The notes: generated from the sequence alone by a model not told the origin. Shown: positions 23,361 through 34,399, numbered from the stretch's first letter. The stretch: DNA of 64,000 nucleotides from Achromobacter insolitus (GCF_002209555.1 NZ_NJIF01000004.1:496001-560000), one strand, 5' to 3'. Made by a program: numbers and translations.

Positions 23361-23394
23361 GGAATTTTCCGTATCCGCATTCGCCCATTTCCCA
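23361..23394 (+). promoter_or_regulatory. BvgA-type element pair upstream of the adhesin gene
   Basis: GGAATTTTCC (23361-23370) and the half-site TTTCCCA (23388-23394) have centres 22 bp apart, about 150 and 130 bp upstream of the adhesin start. The surrounding 23244-23518 stretch contains no gene. This repeats the arrangement at 22695-22726 and would place the adhesin under the local BvgA-like regulator. Confidence 0.5.
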
Positions 23395-23518
23395 ACCTCA
23401 GGATTCCTGGACCGCTTCATCCTTGTATCAAGGCGCGAAAGACCGTGCATTAGCGCCCGATGCAAAGACGAGAGCACGCATTTTTTATTTTGCTTGTCCA
23501 CTGTACTGAGAGTTGATC

Positions 23519-26500
23519 ATGAACAAGGTCTATAAGTGCATATTTAACGAGGCCACCGGAAAATGGGTCGTGGCGTCCGAACTGGCGAAGGGCAAGAAGA
23601 AGCGCTCGTCACGTGCACTCATCGCCATCGCGGGCGCGCTCGTCGCATCGGCAGCGTCCGCCCAAACACATTACTACGGCGTCAATGACGGCGGCACGCC
23701 GGCGGCGAACTACGCGAACGACGGCGCCACTGGCACCAACGCGTTGGCCGCAGGCATCGCCGCCACCGCATCTGGCGATGAAGACGTCGCGGTCGGCCAC
23801 GGCGCCACTGCTTCCGGTGGCAGCAGCATTGCGATTGGATCTCGGTCGTTCTCGAATAGCGGTGACCCTACCGCGTCTCCCATGGCATCTGGAGAGTTCA
23901 GCATCGCCATCGGCACGCAGGCCCGGTCATCCGGCTATGGCAGCACCGCGTTGGGATTCCAAAGCGTTGCCGAGCTCGCCTATGACGTGGCCGTAGGAAC
24001 GGGAGCGCGGGCCGTCGGTGGCCAATCTTCCGCATTTGGCGAAAGCGCGTATGCGTCCGGCATCAATTCAATTGCCTTGGGATCGGCGGCGCAAGCCACC
24101 AATGTATCCGCCGTCGCCATAGGCGACGGCTCTTTAGGATCCGGATTCTGGAGCACCGCCGTCGGACGGGGCACCAACGCCAATGGAGAAGGATCGACCG
24201 CCATCGGACTTGGTGCGCGTGCCGCCTACTATGGCACAGCCTTAGGTGCGGTAGCCGTGGCGGACAGTAACGCCACGGCCGTAGGCGAAGGCGCCCAGGC
24301 GACCGGCACTTCCTCTTCCGCAGTGGGCTACTTTTCCTCGGCGGGAGCTTACTCTGCCACCGCCGTCGGTCCCCACGCCAATGCAAGCGCCGAAGGTTCG
24401 GTGGCCATGGGCAAGGACGCCAGCGCCACCGACACATACGCCATCGCCATTGGCACCAGCGCTTCTGCCTCAGGCTACAAGTCCCTGGCGGCCGGTCCTG
24501 GAGCCAGCGTTACAGTGCCCGGCGGCGTCGCCCTGGGTAACGATTCGGTGTCGAGTACGGCCGCCGCTGCCGCGCCGTTTGTTCCGCCCAGTGCATCTGC
24601 GACTCAAGCCAGTTCCATCACTGCGACGACGAGCACAAGCGGCGCTGTTTCGGTAGGAGACTCCACGAACGGCCTGTATCGCCAGATCACCGGCGTGGCC
24701 GGGGGCACGGCCGACAGCGATGCGGTAAACGTCGCCCAGTTGAAGGGCGCTGTCTCCAACTCTCAAACGCACTACTACAGTGTGAACGATGCGGGCGTTG
24801 CCGGCGGAAACTACAACAACGATGGAGCAACCGGCATCAACGCGCTGGCCGGCGGAGTCGGCGCAACCGCGAGCGGACGGAGCGCCCTTGCAATGGGTGA
24901 GTTGTCGAAGGCCTCGAACAATGACGCAGTAGCCATCGGTCATAACGCGACTGCGGCGAGCGCCAATGCCGCCCATACCGACATGATCGCCATCGGATTG
25001 AATGCCAACGCCTCCAACGACCATGCTGTCGCCATCGGCTTTTCTTCCGTAGCGAAGAACGCGAACTCCACGGCGGTAGGCGCTAACGCCACGGCAAGCG
25101 GCGACGCAGCTTCTGCGTTCGGCCACAAGGCGACGGCAAGCGGACCCTCGAGCACGGCTTTGGGTTTGAATGCCAACGCGTCCAAGGGTAGCGCGGTAGC
25201 CTTGGGCAACGCCGCCAATGCTGCTGGCGACAATTCCACAGCAATCGGCTATCAGGCTGCGACTTCGGCGACCGGCTCGACGGCGATAGGTCAAGGGGCA
25301 AAAGCCCAGACCGGCGCATTCAACGCCATTGCCATCGGCACCGGAGCGACGACTTCCGCAGCCAACTCCCTTGCGCTGGGTAATGGCGCGGTGGCCTCGG
25401 TCAGCGACGGCATCGCGCTGGGCTCGGGCTCGCAGGCAACGACCGGCGCTTCCGTCTCGGGCTACGATCCTCGCACGGGCACAGCTTCCACCAACGCCAG
25501 CGCCGCCTGGAAGAGCACGCTGGGCGCCTTGAGCCTGGGTAACGCCGCCAGCGGCAAGACCCGGCAGATCAATGGCCTGGCCGCCGGCACGGAAGACACG
25601 GATGCCGTCAACGTCGCGCAACTGAAGGCGTCGACCGCCGACGCCGTCAAGTACGACAACAGCACGCACAACTCCGTGACGATGACGGGCGACACCTATA
25701 ACTCGGTCACCAAGACCGGCGGCACCAAGATCACCAACGTCGCTCGCGGCGTGGGCGACAGCGATGCCGTCAACATGTCGCAGCTGAACGAGACCAACAC
25801 CCAGGTCTCCAATGTCGACAACCGCGTCACCAACGTGGACAACCGCGTGACCGGCCTGGAGAACGACGCCCTGTTGTGGGACCCGACCGCCAACGGCGGC
25901 ACGGGCGCCTATAGCGCCAAACACGGCGGCACCGGTCCCAACAAGATCACCAACGTCGCCGCAGCGGAACTCAGCGACACCAGCACCGACGCCGTCAATG
26001 GCAGCCAGCTCAAGGCCACCAACGACAACGTCGCCTCCATCGATAACCGCGTCACCACCGTGGAAGGCGATGTGACGACCATCGGCAACCGTGTCGAGAA
26101 CATCTACAACACCGGCACCAAGTACTTCCACGCCAACTCCACCGGCGCCGACTCCCAGGCCATCGGCCAGGACTCGGTCGCCATCGGCATGGGCGCGGTC
26201 GCCACCCACGACGGCAGCGTCGCCGTGGGCGCGGGCTCCAATGCCTCCGGCGCCACGCTGGGCAACCAGGCCTACCTGGTGGGCGGCACCGCCACCGGTG
26301 AAGTCAACGTGGGCAACCGTCGCATCACCGGCCTGTCGGCCGGCGCCGAGGACACCGACGCCGTCAACGTCGCGCAGTTGAAGCAGGCTGCCACCGACGC
26401 GACCGCCGACGCCGTCAAGTACGACAACAGCACGCACAACACCGTGACGATGACGGGCGACACCTATAACTCGGTCACCAAGACTGGTGGCACCAAGATC

Positions 26501-29500
26501 ACCAACGTCGCTCGCGGCGTGGGCGACAGCGATGCCGTCAATATGTCGCAACTGAACGAGACCAACACCCAGGTCTCCAATGTCGACAACCGCGTCACTA
26601 CGGTAGACAACCGTGTAACCAACGTGGACAACCGCGTGACCGGCCTGGAGAACGACGCCCTGTTGTGGGACCCGGCCGCCAACGGCGGCACGGGCGCCTA
26701 TAGCGCCAAGCACGGCGGCACCGGTCCCAACAAGATCACCAACGTCGCCGCAGCGGAACTCAGCGACACCAGCACCGACGCCGTCAATGGCAGCCAGCTC
26801 AAGGCTACCAACGACAACGTCGCCTCCATCGACAATCGCGTCACCACCGTGGAAGGCGATGTGACGACCATCGGCAACCGTGTCGAGAACATCTACAACA
26901 CCGGCACCAAGTACTTCCACGCCAACTCCACCGGCGCCGACTCCCAGGCCATCGGCCAGGACTCGGTCGCCATTGGCATGGGCGCGGTCGCCACCCACGA
27001 CGGCAGCGTCGCCCTGGGCGCAGGCTCCAGCGCCTCCGGCGCCACGCTGGGCAACCAGGCCTACCTGGTGGGCGGCACCGCCACCGGTGAAGTCAACGTG
27101 GGCAACCGTCGCATCACCGGCCTGTCGGCCGGCGCCGAGGACACGGACGCCGTCAACGTCGCGCAGTTGAAGCAGGTTGCCACCGACGCGACCGCCGACG
27201 CCGTCAAGTACGACAACAGCACGCACAACACCGTGACGATGACGGGCGACACCTATAACTCGGTCACCAAGACCGGCGGCACCAAGATCACCAACGTCGC
27301 TCGCGGCGTGGGCGACAGCGACGCCGTCAACATGTCGCAGCTGAACGAGACCAACACCCAGGTCTCCAATGTCGACAACCGCGTCACCAACGTGGAAGGC
27401 GATGTGACGACCATCGGTGACCGCGTCGAGAACATCTACAACAAAGGCACCAAGTACTTCCACGCCAACTCCACCGGCGCCGACTCCCAGGCCATTGGCC
27501 AGGACTCGGTCGCCATCGGCATGGGCGCGGTCGCTACCCACGACGGCAGCGTCGCCCTGGGCGCGGGCTCCAATGCCTCCGGCGCCACGCTGGGCAACCA
27601 GGCCTATCTGGTGGGCGGCACCGCCACCGGTGAAGTCAACGTGGGCAACCGTCGCATCACCGGCCTGTCGGCCGGCGCCGAGGACACGGACGCCGTCAAC
27701 GTCGCGCAATTGAAGCAGGTTGCCACCGACGCGACCGCCGACGCCGTCAAGTACGACAACAGCACGCACAACTCCGTGACGATGACGGGCGATACCTACA
27801 ACTCGGTCACCAAGACCGGCGGCACCAAGATCACCAACGTCGCTCGCGGCGTGGGCGACAGCGATGCCGTCAACATGTCGCAGCTGAACGAGACCAATAC
27901 CCAGGTCTCCAATGTCGACAACCGCGTCACTACGGTAGACAACCGTGTAACCAACGTCGACAACCGCGTCACTGGTCTGGAGACCGATGCCCTGCAATGG
28001 GACCCGACCGCCAACGGCGGCACGGGCGCCTATAGCGCCAAGCACGGCGGCACCGGTCCCAACAAGATCACCAACGTCGCCGCAGCGGAACTCAGCGACA
28101 CCAGCACCGACGCCGTCAATGGCAGCCAATTGAAGGCCACCAATGACCAGGTCACGTCCATCGATAACCGCGTCACCACGGTGGCGGGCGATGTGACGAC
28201 CATCGGTGACCGCGTCGAGAACATCTACAACAAAGGCACCAAGTACTTCCACGCCAACTCCGCCGGCGCCGACTCCCAGGCCATCGGTCAGGACTCGGTC
28301 GCCATCGGCATGGGCGCGGTCGCCACCCATGACGGCAGCGTCGCGCTGGGCGCAGGCTCCAGCGCCTCCGGCGCCACGCTGGGCAACCAGGCCTACCTGG
28401 TGGGCGGCACCGCCACCGGTGAAGTCAACGTGGGTAACCGCCGCATCACCGGCCTGTCGGCCGGCGCCGAGGACACCGACGCCGTCAACGTCGCGCAGTT
28501 GAAGCAGGTTGCCGTCGACTCCACGGCCGACGCGGTCAAGTACGACAACAGCACGCACAACACCATCACGCTGACGGGCAACACGTACAACTCGACCACC
28601 AAGACCGGCGGCACGCGGATCACCAACGTCGCAGCAGGCGTCGATGGCGGCGATGCCGTCAACGTCGATCAACTGGAAGCAGCGAAGACCCGTTACTACA
28701 GCGTCAATGACGGTGGCGTGGTCGGTGCCAACCACGCGAACGACGGCGCCACCGGGACCAACTCGCTGGCCGCTGGCGTCGCCGCACAAGCGAGCGCCAC
28801 GGAGAGCGTCGCGATCGGCTACAACGCAAAGGCCTATTCTTCCCAAAGCGTGGCGCTTGGCGCCAACAGCATCGCCAACGCCAGCCTGATCGCCAGCGCC
28901 TACAACCCCACCGCGCTCTACACGCTGGCGGGCTTGACCCCGATCGGGGAGGTGTCGGTGGGTTCGGCCGGCAAGGAGCGCCGCATCACCAACGTCGCTG
29001 CCGGCGCTGCTGACACAGACGCGGTGAACGTCAGCCAACTGAAGTCGGCGGTCAGCGCGATCTCCAGCAACCCCTCGGGCAATGACCGCGCGGTGACCTA
29101 CGACGGTGCCGCCGGCTCCCCCAAGGACCAGGTGACACTGCAGGGCGCACAGTCGACCGATGGCGGCAAGACCGGCGGGACGACCATTACCAATGTCAAG
29201 CAAGGCGCGGTTTCCAATACCAGCACAGATGCCGTCAACGGCAGCCAGCTGTATGAAACCAACCAGCGTGTCGACAATATCGATGTGCGCGTAAGCAACG
29301 TCGAGAACAAGTTCATCGACGCATTCAGCGACCTGGACAATGGCTCGCGCTACTTCAAGGCCGACGGCACGAACACGGACGCCGACAAAGCGACCGTGCA
29401 AGCGGGCACCAACGGCGTTGCCTCCGGCTCCAATGCCGCCGTTTCCGGAAAGAATGGCGTGGCCATCGGAAATGGCGCGGCTGCCTCCGCGGAAGAGACC

Positions 29501-30091
29501 GTCGCCGTCGGAGCCAATGCCAAGGCATCGGCGTCCGGAGCAACCGCCACCGGCAGCGGCGCGCGAGCGTCCGGCAAGAGGAGCTCCGCGGTCGGACAAA
29601 ACGCAAGCGCCAGCGGCAACAACTCCGTTGCCGTGGGCGCGGGCGCCAAGGCCTCGAATGCCAACAGCGTGGCGCTGGGAGCAGATTCGGTGACGAATCG
29701 CGACAACTCGGTCTCGGTCGGCTATGCCGGCGGCGAGCGGCAAATCACGAACATGGCCGCGGGCACCGCCCCGACCGACGGCGTCAACGTGTCCCAGTTG
29801 AACGACACCAAGAACGACATCATGAACTACACGAACGGGAAGCTGCGCAATCTGCGTAACGATGCCAACGCCGGCACCGCGTCGGCCATGGCCATGGCCG
29901 CGCTGCCCCAGGCGACGCTTCCTGGCAAGGGCATGTTCGCGCTCGGCGGTGGCACTTATGGCGGCCAGAGCAGCTTGGCTGTCGGGGTATCCGGCATGTC
30001 CGAAAGCGGCAAGTGGGTACTCAAGGCGAATGCGACCACCAACACCCGGGGCAATGTCGGCGCCGCGGTCGGGGTTGGCTTCCACTGGTAA
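23519..30091 (+). CDS. Giant trimeric autotransporter adhesin (YadA-like)
   Basis: 2190 residues. The N-terminus carries the extended signal peptide region [16 protein letters not shown] followed by KGKKKRSS and an AASA cleavage region. A YadA-type head with many AIGxxAxAxG repeats follows (about 51-340). Further head modules starting with YYSVND occur near residues 417 and 1724. The stalk (about 708-1670) is four near-identical units of head-neck-coiled coil. A second head-like block precedes the C-terminal membrane anchor (about 2135-2190, [20 protein letters not shown], ending in FHW). The ATG at 23519 is used, not the TTG two codons earlier. It is a surface adhesin of the YadA/Ata type, probably expressed with the lipoprotein gene downstream. 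Confidence 0.95.
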   Translation: MNKVYKCIFNEATGKWVVASELAKGKKKRSSRALIAIAGALVASAASAQTHYYGVNDGGTPAANYANDGATGTNALAAGIAATASGDEDVAVGHGATASGGSSIAIGSRSFSNSGDPTASPMASGEFSIAIGTQARSSGYGSTALGFQSVAELAYDVAVGTGARAVGGQSSAFGESAYASGINSIALGSAAQATNVSAVAIGDGSLGSGFWSTAVGRGTNANGEGSTAIGLGARAAYYGTALGAVAVADSNATAVGEGAQATGTSSSAVGYFSSAGAYSATAVGPHANASAEGSVAMGKDASATDTYAIAIGTSASASGYKSLAAGPGASVTVPGGVALGNDSVSSTAAAAAPFVPPSASATQASSITATTSTSGAVSVGDSTNGLYRQITGVAGGTADSDAVNVAQLKGAVSNSQTHYYSVNDAGVAGGNYNNDGATGINALAGGVGATASGRSALAMGELSKASNNDAVAIGHNATAASANAAHTDMIAIGLNANASNDHAVAIGFSSVAKNANSTAVGANATASGDAASAFGHKATASGPSSTALGLNANASKGSAVALGNAANAAGDNSTAIGYQAATSATGSTAIGQGAKAQTGAFNAIAIGTGATTSAANSLALGNGAVASVSDGIALGSGSQATTGASVSGYDPRTGTASTNASAAWKSTLGALSLGNAASGKTRQINGLAAGTEDTDAVNVAQLKASTADAVKYDNSTHNSVTMTGDTYNSVTKTGGTKITNVARGVGDSDAVNMSQLNETNTQVSNVDNRVTNVDNRVTGLENDALLWDPTANGGTGAYSAKHGGTGPNKITNVAAAELSDTSTDAVNGSQLKATNDNVASIDNRVTTVEGDVTTIGNRVENIYNTGTKYFHANSTGADSQAIGQDSVAIGMGAVATHDGSVAVGAGSNASGATLGNQAYLVGGTATGEVNVGNRRITGLSAGAEDTDAVNVAQLKQAATDATADAVKYDNSTHNTVTMTGDTYNSVTKTGGTKITNVARGVGDSDAVNMSQLNETNTQVSNVDNRVTTVDNRVTNVDNRVTGLENDALLWDPAANGGTGAYSAKHGGTGPNKITNVAAAELSDTSTDAVNGSQLKATNDNVASIDNRVTTVEGDVTTIGNRVENIYNTGTKYFHANSTGADSQAIGQDSVAIGMGAVATHDGSVALGAGSSASGATLGNQAYLVGGTATGEVNVGNRRITGLSAGAEDTDAVNVAQLKQVATDATADAVKYDNSTHNTVTMTGDTYNSVTKTGGTKITNVARGVGDSDAVNMSQLNETNTQVSNVDNRVTNVEGDVTTIGDRVENIYNKGTKYFHANSTGADSQAIGQDSVAIGMGAVATHDGSVALGAGSNASGATLGNQAYLVGGTATGEVNVGNRRITGLSAGAEDTDAVNVAQLKQVATDATADAVKYDNSTHNSVTMTGDTYNSVTKTGGTKITNVARGVGDSDAVNMSQLNETNTQVSNVDNRVTTVDNRVTNVDNRVTGLETDALQWDPTANGGTGAYSAKHGGTGPNKITNVAAAELSDTSTDAVNGSQLKATNDQVTSIDNRVTTVAGDVTTIGDRVENIYNKGTKYFHANSAGADSQAIGQDSVAIGMGAVATHDGSVALGAGSSASGATLGNQAYLVGGTATGEVNVGNRRITGLSAGAEDTDAVNVAQLKQVAVDSTADAVKYDNSTHNTITLTGNTYNSTTKTGGTRITNVAAGVDGGDAVNVDQLEAAKTRYYSVNDGGVVGANHANDGATGTNSLAAGVAAQASATESVAIGYNAKAYSSQSVALGANSIANASLIASAYNPTALYTLAGLTPIGEVSVGSAGKERRITNVAAGAADTDAVNVSQLKSAVSAISSNPSGNDRAVTYDGAAGSPKDQVTLQGAQSTDGGKTGGTTITNVKQGAVSNTSTDAVNGSQLYETNQRVDNIDVRVSNVENKFIDAFSDLDNGSRYFKADGTNTDADKATVQAGTNGVASGSNAAVSGKNGVAIGNGAAASAEETVAVGANAKASASGATATGSGARASGKRSSAVGQNASASGNNSVAVGAGAKASNANSVALGADSVTNRDNSVSVGYAGGERQITNMAAGTAPTDGVNVSQLNDTKNDIMNYTNGKLRNLRNDANAGTASAMAMAALPQATLPGKGMFALGGGTYGGQSSLAVGVSGMSESGKWVLKANATTNTRGNVGAAVGVGFHW
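25640..28528 (+). repeat. Tandem stalk repeat in the trimeric autotransporter
   Basis: Four near-identical consecutive units begin with GACGCCGTCAAGTACGACAAC at 25640, 26408, 27197 and 27740, and a fifth partial copy begins at 28529. The unit lengths are 768, 789, 543 and 789 bp. The 21-bp difference between the first and second equals one heptad (NVDNRVT-like). The 543-bp unit lacks an 82-codon block containing the WDPTANGG and [20 protein letters not shown] segment. Every length difference is a multiple of three. Confidence 0.95.
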
Positions 30092-30157
30092 TCCACTCGT
30101 TCCTCAACCTGTCCCTGCGGCCACGGAGGCCGCAGGACTCTCCTCAAGCTGAAGATT

Positions 30158-30997
30158 ATGAAGATCAACCAAACATGGGCGGCCCGTAGCCTGGCCGCGG
30201 CCGTCATCGCGCTCTTGCAGGCGTGCGCCAACACTCCCCCGGCCTCTTCCTCCGCTATCGATGGACAGGAAGCCGCGCTGCGCTTCCCTGCCCCCGAAAA
30301 AGCCTGGCCCAAGGAAGGGTCCTACCCCAACGTGGAGAATCTCCGCCTGCTTGGTCCCGGAATGACCAAGGATCAGTTATACGGTCTGCTCGGACGACCA
30401 CATTTCAATGAAGGGTTCTTCAACGTACGGGAGTGGAACTACCTGCTACAGATCCGTACCGGTCCCACGCCCCAGGATGGCGTGACCACATGCCAGTTGA
30501 AAGTCCTTTTCGATTCCAACATGAAAGCGGCCTCTTATCATTGGAAGCCCGAGAATTGCGCAGAGCGAACAGAATCAGCGCCGTTACGCGCCCATGCTTC
30601 GCCCCCGACGTTGTTGAAGCGCACGGTGCTTTCGGGCGATGTGCTGTTTGCATTCAATGGTTCCAGCCTGGCCGACATCACTCCCAAAGGACTTGAGCAG
30701 CTGCAACATCTGGCGCGCGAACTGGCCAGCCTCAAGAGCATCACACGCGTGGAGATCTCTGCCTATACGGACAGCATCGGCAGCGACAGCTACAACGTGG
30801 CGCTCTCACAAAAGCGCGCGGCTTCCATACGATCATTACTCGTCCGCGCCGGGGTCGACGCCAATATCATCCAGGCCCGCGGCATGGGTAAATCCGTCCC
30901 GCCGCAATCGCAATGCGGACCCATGTCCAAGGCGGAATTGATACGGTGCTCCGCCCCAGACCGTCGCGTGGAGGTCCAGGCCTTCGGGACGAACTGA
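30158..30997 (+). CDS. SmpA/OmlA-OmpA lipoprotein, TpgA-like partner of the adhesin
   Basis: 279 residues. A lipoprotein-type signal ends in LLQAC (Cys22-23 region); Gln at -2 is slightly unusual. Residues about 45-130 resemble the SmpA/OmlA fold (LRLLGPGMTKDQLYGLLGRPHF). Residues about 155-275 form an OmpA C-terminal peptidoglycan-binding domain (FNGSSLADITPKG, ISAYTDSIGSDSYNVALSQK, RGMGKS, DRRVEVQ). This is the composition of TpgA, a peptidoglycan-linked helper that anchors trimeric autotransporters in Acinetobacter. It starts 66 nt after the adhesin stop with no obvious terminator between, so cotranscription is likely. Confidence 0.88.
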   Translation: MKINQTWAARSLAAAVIALLQACANTPPASSSAIDGQEAALRFPAPEKAWPKEGSYPNVENLRLLGPGMTKDQLYGLLGRPHFNEGFFNVREWNYLLQIRTGPTPQDGVTTCQLKVLFDSNMKAASYHWKPENCAERTESAPLRAHASPPTLLKRTVLSGDVLFAFNGSSLADITPKGLEQLQHLARELASLKSITRVEISAYTDSIGSDSYNVALSQKRAASIRSLLVRAGVDANIIQARGMGKSVPPQSQCGPMSKAELIRCSAPDRRVEVQAFGTN

Positions 30998-31061
30998 TTT
31001 TTCGGGGCAGCCCAATTGGACTGCCTCCGTACGAATACCCATCCCTGAGACACTGCGCCAC

Positions 31062-31982
31062 CTAGAACAGCACGCCCTCCTGCGGCGACAGCGGCGGCGG
31101 CAGGTCCTTATCGCCCAGCAGCTCTCCCACATTGATCTCGATGCTGCGGCACAACGCGTCCAGCGGCAGGTTGTTGGGCAAGCGGTCGAAAGGTTCCTCG
31201 ATCTGTTCGCCCAAGGCATCCAGGCCGAAGAAGGTGTAGGACAACACGCCCACCATGAAAGGCGTTACCCAGCCTATGCTGCCGACCAGGCAGAACGGCA
31301 ATAGCAGGCAATAGATGTATACGGTGCGGTGCAGCAGCAGGATGTAGGCAAAGGGTATCGGCGTACCGCGTATCCGCTCACAGCCGCCGCCAATGTAGGA
31401 CAGCCGCGTAATTTGGCCATCGATCTCCGCGAGAAGAATGCTATCCAGCCGCCCTTCCCGTCTCAATTGCGCGTATGCCTGGCTTAAGTCACCCAGCTGC
31501 ACACTGGGCGGATTCGAGGCTTGCATGAGACGGGCCGCTCGATCCCCGGGCAACCATCGCTGCAGGTCTTCCTTGGCGTCGCTTTGCCTCAGCATGTGCC
31601 GCAAGGCATGGGCGTAGGCAACCAAGCCATGCGCCAGTTCACGCTGGCGCGCGGCAGGCAGGCCGTCGGGAAAGCTCAGCGTCAGCCGGGTCAGATTGCG
31701 AATGACGATCAGCAGCTCACCCCAGAGAGTACGCGCCTCCCACCAGCGTTCGTAGGCGACGCTGTTGCGAAACCCCAGGAAAATGGCCAGGGTCAAACCC
31801 ACCAGCGTCAGCGGAACCGCGCCAAGTCCGACGCCGCTCAAAGGCAGGCGATGCTCCGCCAGCACCACGGCCGTCGCCAGGAGCATCATGGCCGCCACCC
31901 TTTTCCAGATAACCGAAACGATGGACCCTTTGAGCGTGAAAAGCAGCAACCAGGGAGAGCGGGAGGCGGGGCGGACTATCAT
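31062..31982 (-). CDS. Bestrophin-like (UPF0187) membrane protein
   Basis: 306 residues with about four hydrophobic stretches. The N-terminal part has the family features GLTLAIFLGFRNSVAYERWW EARTLWGELL, and the C-terminal part has LLPFCLVGSIGWVTPFMV and a Gly/Glu-rich segment before DPFD-like residues (EEPFDRLPNNLPLD). Bacterial bestrophins form pentameric ion channels. The start is 6 nt after the stop of the molybdoenzyme gene, so they form an operon. The physiological ion and any link to the oxidoreductase are unknown. Confidence 0.88.
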   Translation of the reverse strand: MIVRPASRSPWLLLFTLKGSIVSVIWKRVAAMMLLATAVVLAEHRLPLSGVGLGAVPLTLVGLTLAIFLGFRNSVAYERWWEARTLWGELLIVIRNLTRLTLSFPDGLPAARQRELAHGLVAYAHALRHMLRQSDAKEDLQRWLPGDRAARLMQASNPPSVQLGDLSQAYAQLRREGRLDSILLAEIDGQITRLSYIGGGCERIRGTPIPFAYILLLHRTVYIYCLLLPFCLVGSIGWVTPFMVGVLSYTFFGLDALGEQIEEPFDRLPNNLPLDALCRSIEINVGELLGDKDLPPPLSPQEGVLF

Positions 31983-31988
31983 GGCGGC

Positions 31989-34277
31989 CTAAGCTTGCAT
32001 GTCTGCCTGCGCGGCCTTGCGGATACGCACCGGAATCGATTTGTAGGAAGGGGTGCCGCATTCCTTGTCGATGTAGTCCAGCGGAACCAGCACATTGGCT
32101 TCGGGATAGTAGGCCGCCACGGAGCCTCGCGCGATGCTGTATTCAATCGCGGTGATACCCGTCAACCTCAGGGTCCGCACCGAAGACACGGTTTCGATGT
32201 CCACCAGGTCGCCGTGTTCCAGGCCCTGCGCGGCCAGGTCTTCTCGATTCATGAAAAGTACGTCACGGCGGCCAAAAACGCCGCGGTAGCGATCATCCAA
32301 GCCATAGATGGTGGTGTTGTACTGGTCGTGGCTGCGGATGGTCACCAACCGCAGCACGTCATCAGGCCAAGGTTCATAGCGCTCGCGCACGCCAGGAAAC
32401 ACCGAGAACATCGCCTTGCCCGTCGGAGTGTTCCATTTGCGCTCCGTGGGCGGCAGAGGCATGCGAAAGCCGCCGGGCACGCGGATACGCGCGTTGTAGT
32501 CTTCGAATCCCGGTATCGTGCGTTCAATCAGGCTGCGGATGCGGTCATAGTTTTCCACCAGCCCCAGCCAGTCCACCTTGCTATGCGGCAAGGTCGCCTT
32601 CGCCATGGCGGCCACGATTGCGGGCTCCGACCTCAGTTCAGTGGACGCCGGTTTGAGCTTTCCTGCCGAGGCATGGACCATGGACATCGAATCTTCCACG
32701 GTCACCGACTGCGGGCCTTCGGCCTGGACGTCGAGCTCCGTTCGCCCCAATACCGGCAACAGGAAGGTTTCACGGCCGACCAGCAGATGCGAACGGTTGA
32801 GCTTGGTTCCGAGGTGCACGCTCAGGGTCAGTTCCTTCATCGCCGCAAAGCAGAGTTCGGGATCGGGTAAGGCGACGGCGAAATTGCCGCCCAGGCAGAT
32901 GAGCGCCCTGGCCGTTCCGTCAACCATGGCTTGCATGGCTTGTACCGCATCGTGACCGTGGCCATGGGGCGGTTTGAAGCCGAAGACCTCCTCCAACTTG
33001 CCGAGAAACTCGGCGGACGGCTTTTCCGTGATGCCAACGCTGCGGTTGCCTTGCACGTTTGAATGGCCGCGCAATGGGCAGATGCCCGCGCCGGGCTTGC
33101 CGAAGTTGCCGCGCAAAAGCAGGAGGTCGGCGATCAGCTTCACATTGGCCGTGCCCGTGTTGTGCTGGGTGATCCCCATGCCGTAGGTAACGATGGTCGC
33201 GTTGGACTTGGCATAGGCTTCGGCCACATGTTCGAGGTCGGCACGCTGCAAGCCGCTTTCGGTTTCGATGTCGGTCCAGGAAGTCGCTTCCAGGTCCGCG
33301 GCCAGCGCATCGAAGCCGAGGGTGTGCTCGGCGATGAAACCACGATCCAGCACGTTGCCGCGCTGCGCTTCGAGCGCAAGCAGCGCCTTCATGATGCCCT
33401 TGAGCGCGGCCGCGTCGCCGCCAGCCCTTACCTGGTGGTACGTGGAAGCGATATCGGTCGAGCTGAAAGTCGCCATTTCCACGATGCTCTGCGGATCGGC
33501 GAAGCGTTCCAGGGCGCGTTCGCGCAACGGATTAAAGACAATGATGGGGACCTTGCGCCGCGCCAATTCGTGCAGCGTGCCCATCATGCGCGGGTGATTG
33601 GTGCCGGGATTGTGGCCGATCGAAAGAATGAGTTCCGCATGGTCGAAGTCTTCCAGCGACACCGTTCCCTTGCCGATGCCAATGGACTGCGGCAACCCCA
33701 CGCTGGTCGCCTCGTGACACATGTTCGAGCAATCGGGGAAGTTGTTGGTGCCGAACTCGCGCGCGAACAGTTGAAACAGATAGGCCGCCTCATTTGATGC
33801 GCGCCCCGAGGTATAGAATTCGGCCCGATCTGGCGCATCCAGACTGCGCAGCGTCTGGCCGATGCGTTCGAAGGCCGCATTCCACGACACGGGCACGAAC
33901 TTGTCGGTGGCCGCGTCGTAAGCCATCGGATGGGTCAGTCGGCCGAAATCCTCAAGCTCATAGTCCGACAGTTCCAGCAATGACGACACCGTGCGCTCGG
34001 CGAAGAACTCCGGTGTCACGCGCTTGCTCGTCGCCTCCCACGTGACCGCCTTGGCGCCGTTTTCACAGAACTGGAAAGTGGATCTGTGTTCCTTGTCCGG
34101 CCATGCGCAGCCAGGACAATCGAAGCCCGCAGGCTGGTTGGTGCGCAGCAGGACCACGGGGGCTTCCATGACCTCCATCTGCTGCCGCACGGCCTGGGCC
34201 GTCGCCTTCAATGCCCCCCAACCGCCCGCCGGGCCGTCATAGGGTCGGATACCTGGCACTTCGCGTCGTTTGGTCAT
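31989..34277 (-). CDS. FdhF/YdeP-like molybdopterin oxidoreductase
   Basis: 762 residues. The N-terminal GFDCPGCAWPDKEHRSTFQF segment is the YdeP-type signature in place of a full Fe-S motif. Molybdopterin dinucleotide-binding regions include SIGHNPGTNHPRMMGTLHEL, TYGMGITQHNTGTANV, GICPLRGHSNVQGNRS and, near the C-terminus, RSHDQYNTTIYGLDDRYRG. AGGAG precedes the ATG at 34277, favouring it over the longer frame to 34319. Members are annotated as formate dehydrogenase-like; E. coli YdeP is linked to acid resistance. The true electron donor is unknown. A LysR gene upstream on the same strand is its probable regulator. Confidence 0.9.
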   Translation of the reverse strand: MTKRREVPGIRPYDGPAGGWGALKATAQAVRQQMEVMEAPVVLLRTNQPAGFDCPGCAWPDKEHRSTFQFCENGAKAVTWEATSKRVTPEFFAERTVSSLLELSDYELEDFGRLTHPMAYDAATDKFVPVSWNAAFERIGQTLRSLDAPDRAEFYTSGRASNEAAYLFQLFAREFGTNNFPDCSNMCHEATSVGLPQSIGIGKGTVSLEDFDHAELILSIGHNPGTNHPRMMGTLHELARRKVPIIVFNPLRERALERFADPQSIVEMATFSSTDIASTYHQVRAGGDAAALKGIMKALLALEAQRGNVLDRGFIAEHTLGFDALAADLEATSWTDIETESGLQRADLEHVAEAYAKSNATIVTYGMGITQHNTGTANVKLIADLLLLRGNFGKPGAGICPLRGHSNVQGNRSVGITEKPSAEFLGKLEEVFGFKPPHGHGHDAVQAMQAMVDGTARALICLGGNFAVALPDPELCFAAMKELTLSVHLGTKLNRSHLLVGRETFLLPVLGRTELDVQAEGPQSVTVEDSMSMVHASAGKLKPASTELRSEPAIVAAMAKATLPHSKVDWLGLVENYDRIRSLIERTIPGFEDYNARIRVPGGFRMPLPPTERKWNTPTGKAMFSVFPGVRERYEPWPDDVLRLVTIRSHDQYNTTIYGLDDRYRGVFGRRDVLFMNREDLAAQGLEHGDLVDIETVSSVRTLRLTGITAIEYSIARGSVAAYYPEANVLVPLDYIDKECGTPSYKSIPVRIRKAAQADMQA

Positions 34278-34376
34278 GAAAGTCTCCTGGCAGCACTTTT
34301 GCGCCGCGATTGCGCGCAAGCTGTCCCGCCAGAATGCGGCAATCGGGAAAAGTCAGCCAATTTTTCCTTTGAACCT

Positions 34377-34399
34377 CTTGATAACCCCTGATTATCAAG
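34377..34399. promoter_or_regulatory. LysR-type operator upstream of the molybdoenzyme gene
   Basis: CTTGATAA-CCCCTGA-TTATCAAG is a perfect 8-bp dyad that contains the T-N11-A pattern of LysR-type boxes. It lies about 100 bp upstream of the molybdoenzyme start and overlaps the stop codon of the LysR gene. It has no T-run on either side, so an operator is a better reading than a terminator. Confidence 0.55.

Noticed and set aside
25640-28528. Regular repeats as a possible CRISPR array
   Set aside because: Units are 543-789 bp, coding and in frame inside the adhesin; there are no short repeats with unique spacers.
24470-30085. 1871-codon open frame antisense to the adhesin
   Set aside because: It mirrors the sense repeats, has no family features or ribosome site, and follows from the GC-rich codon pattern of the repeated adhesin gene.
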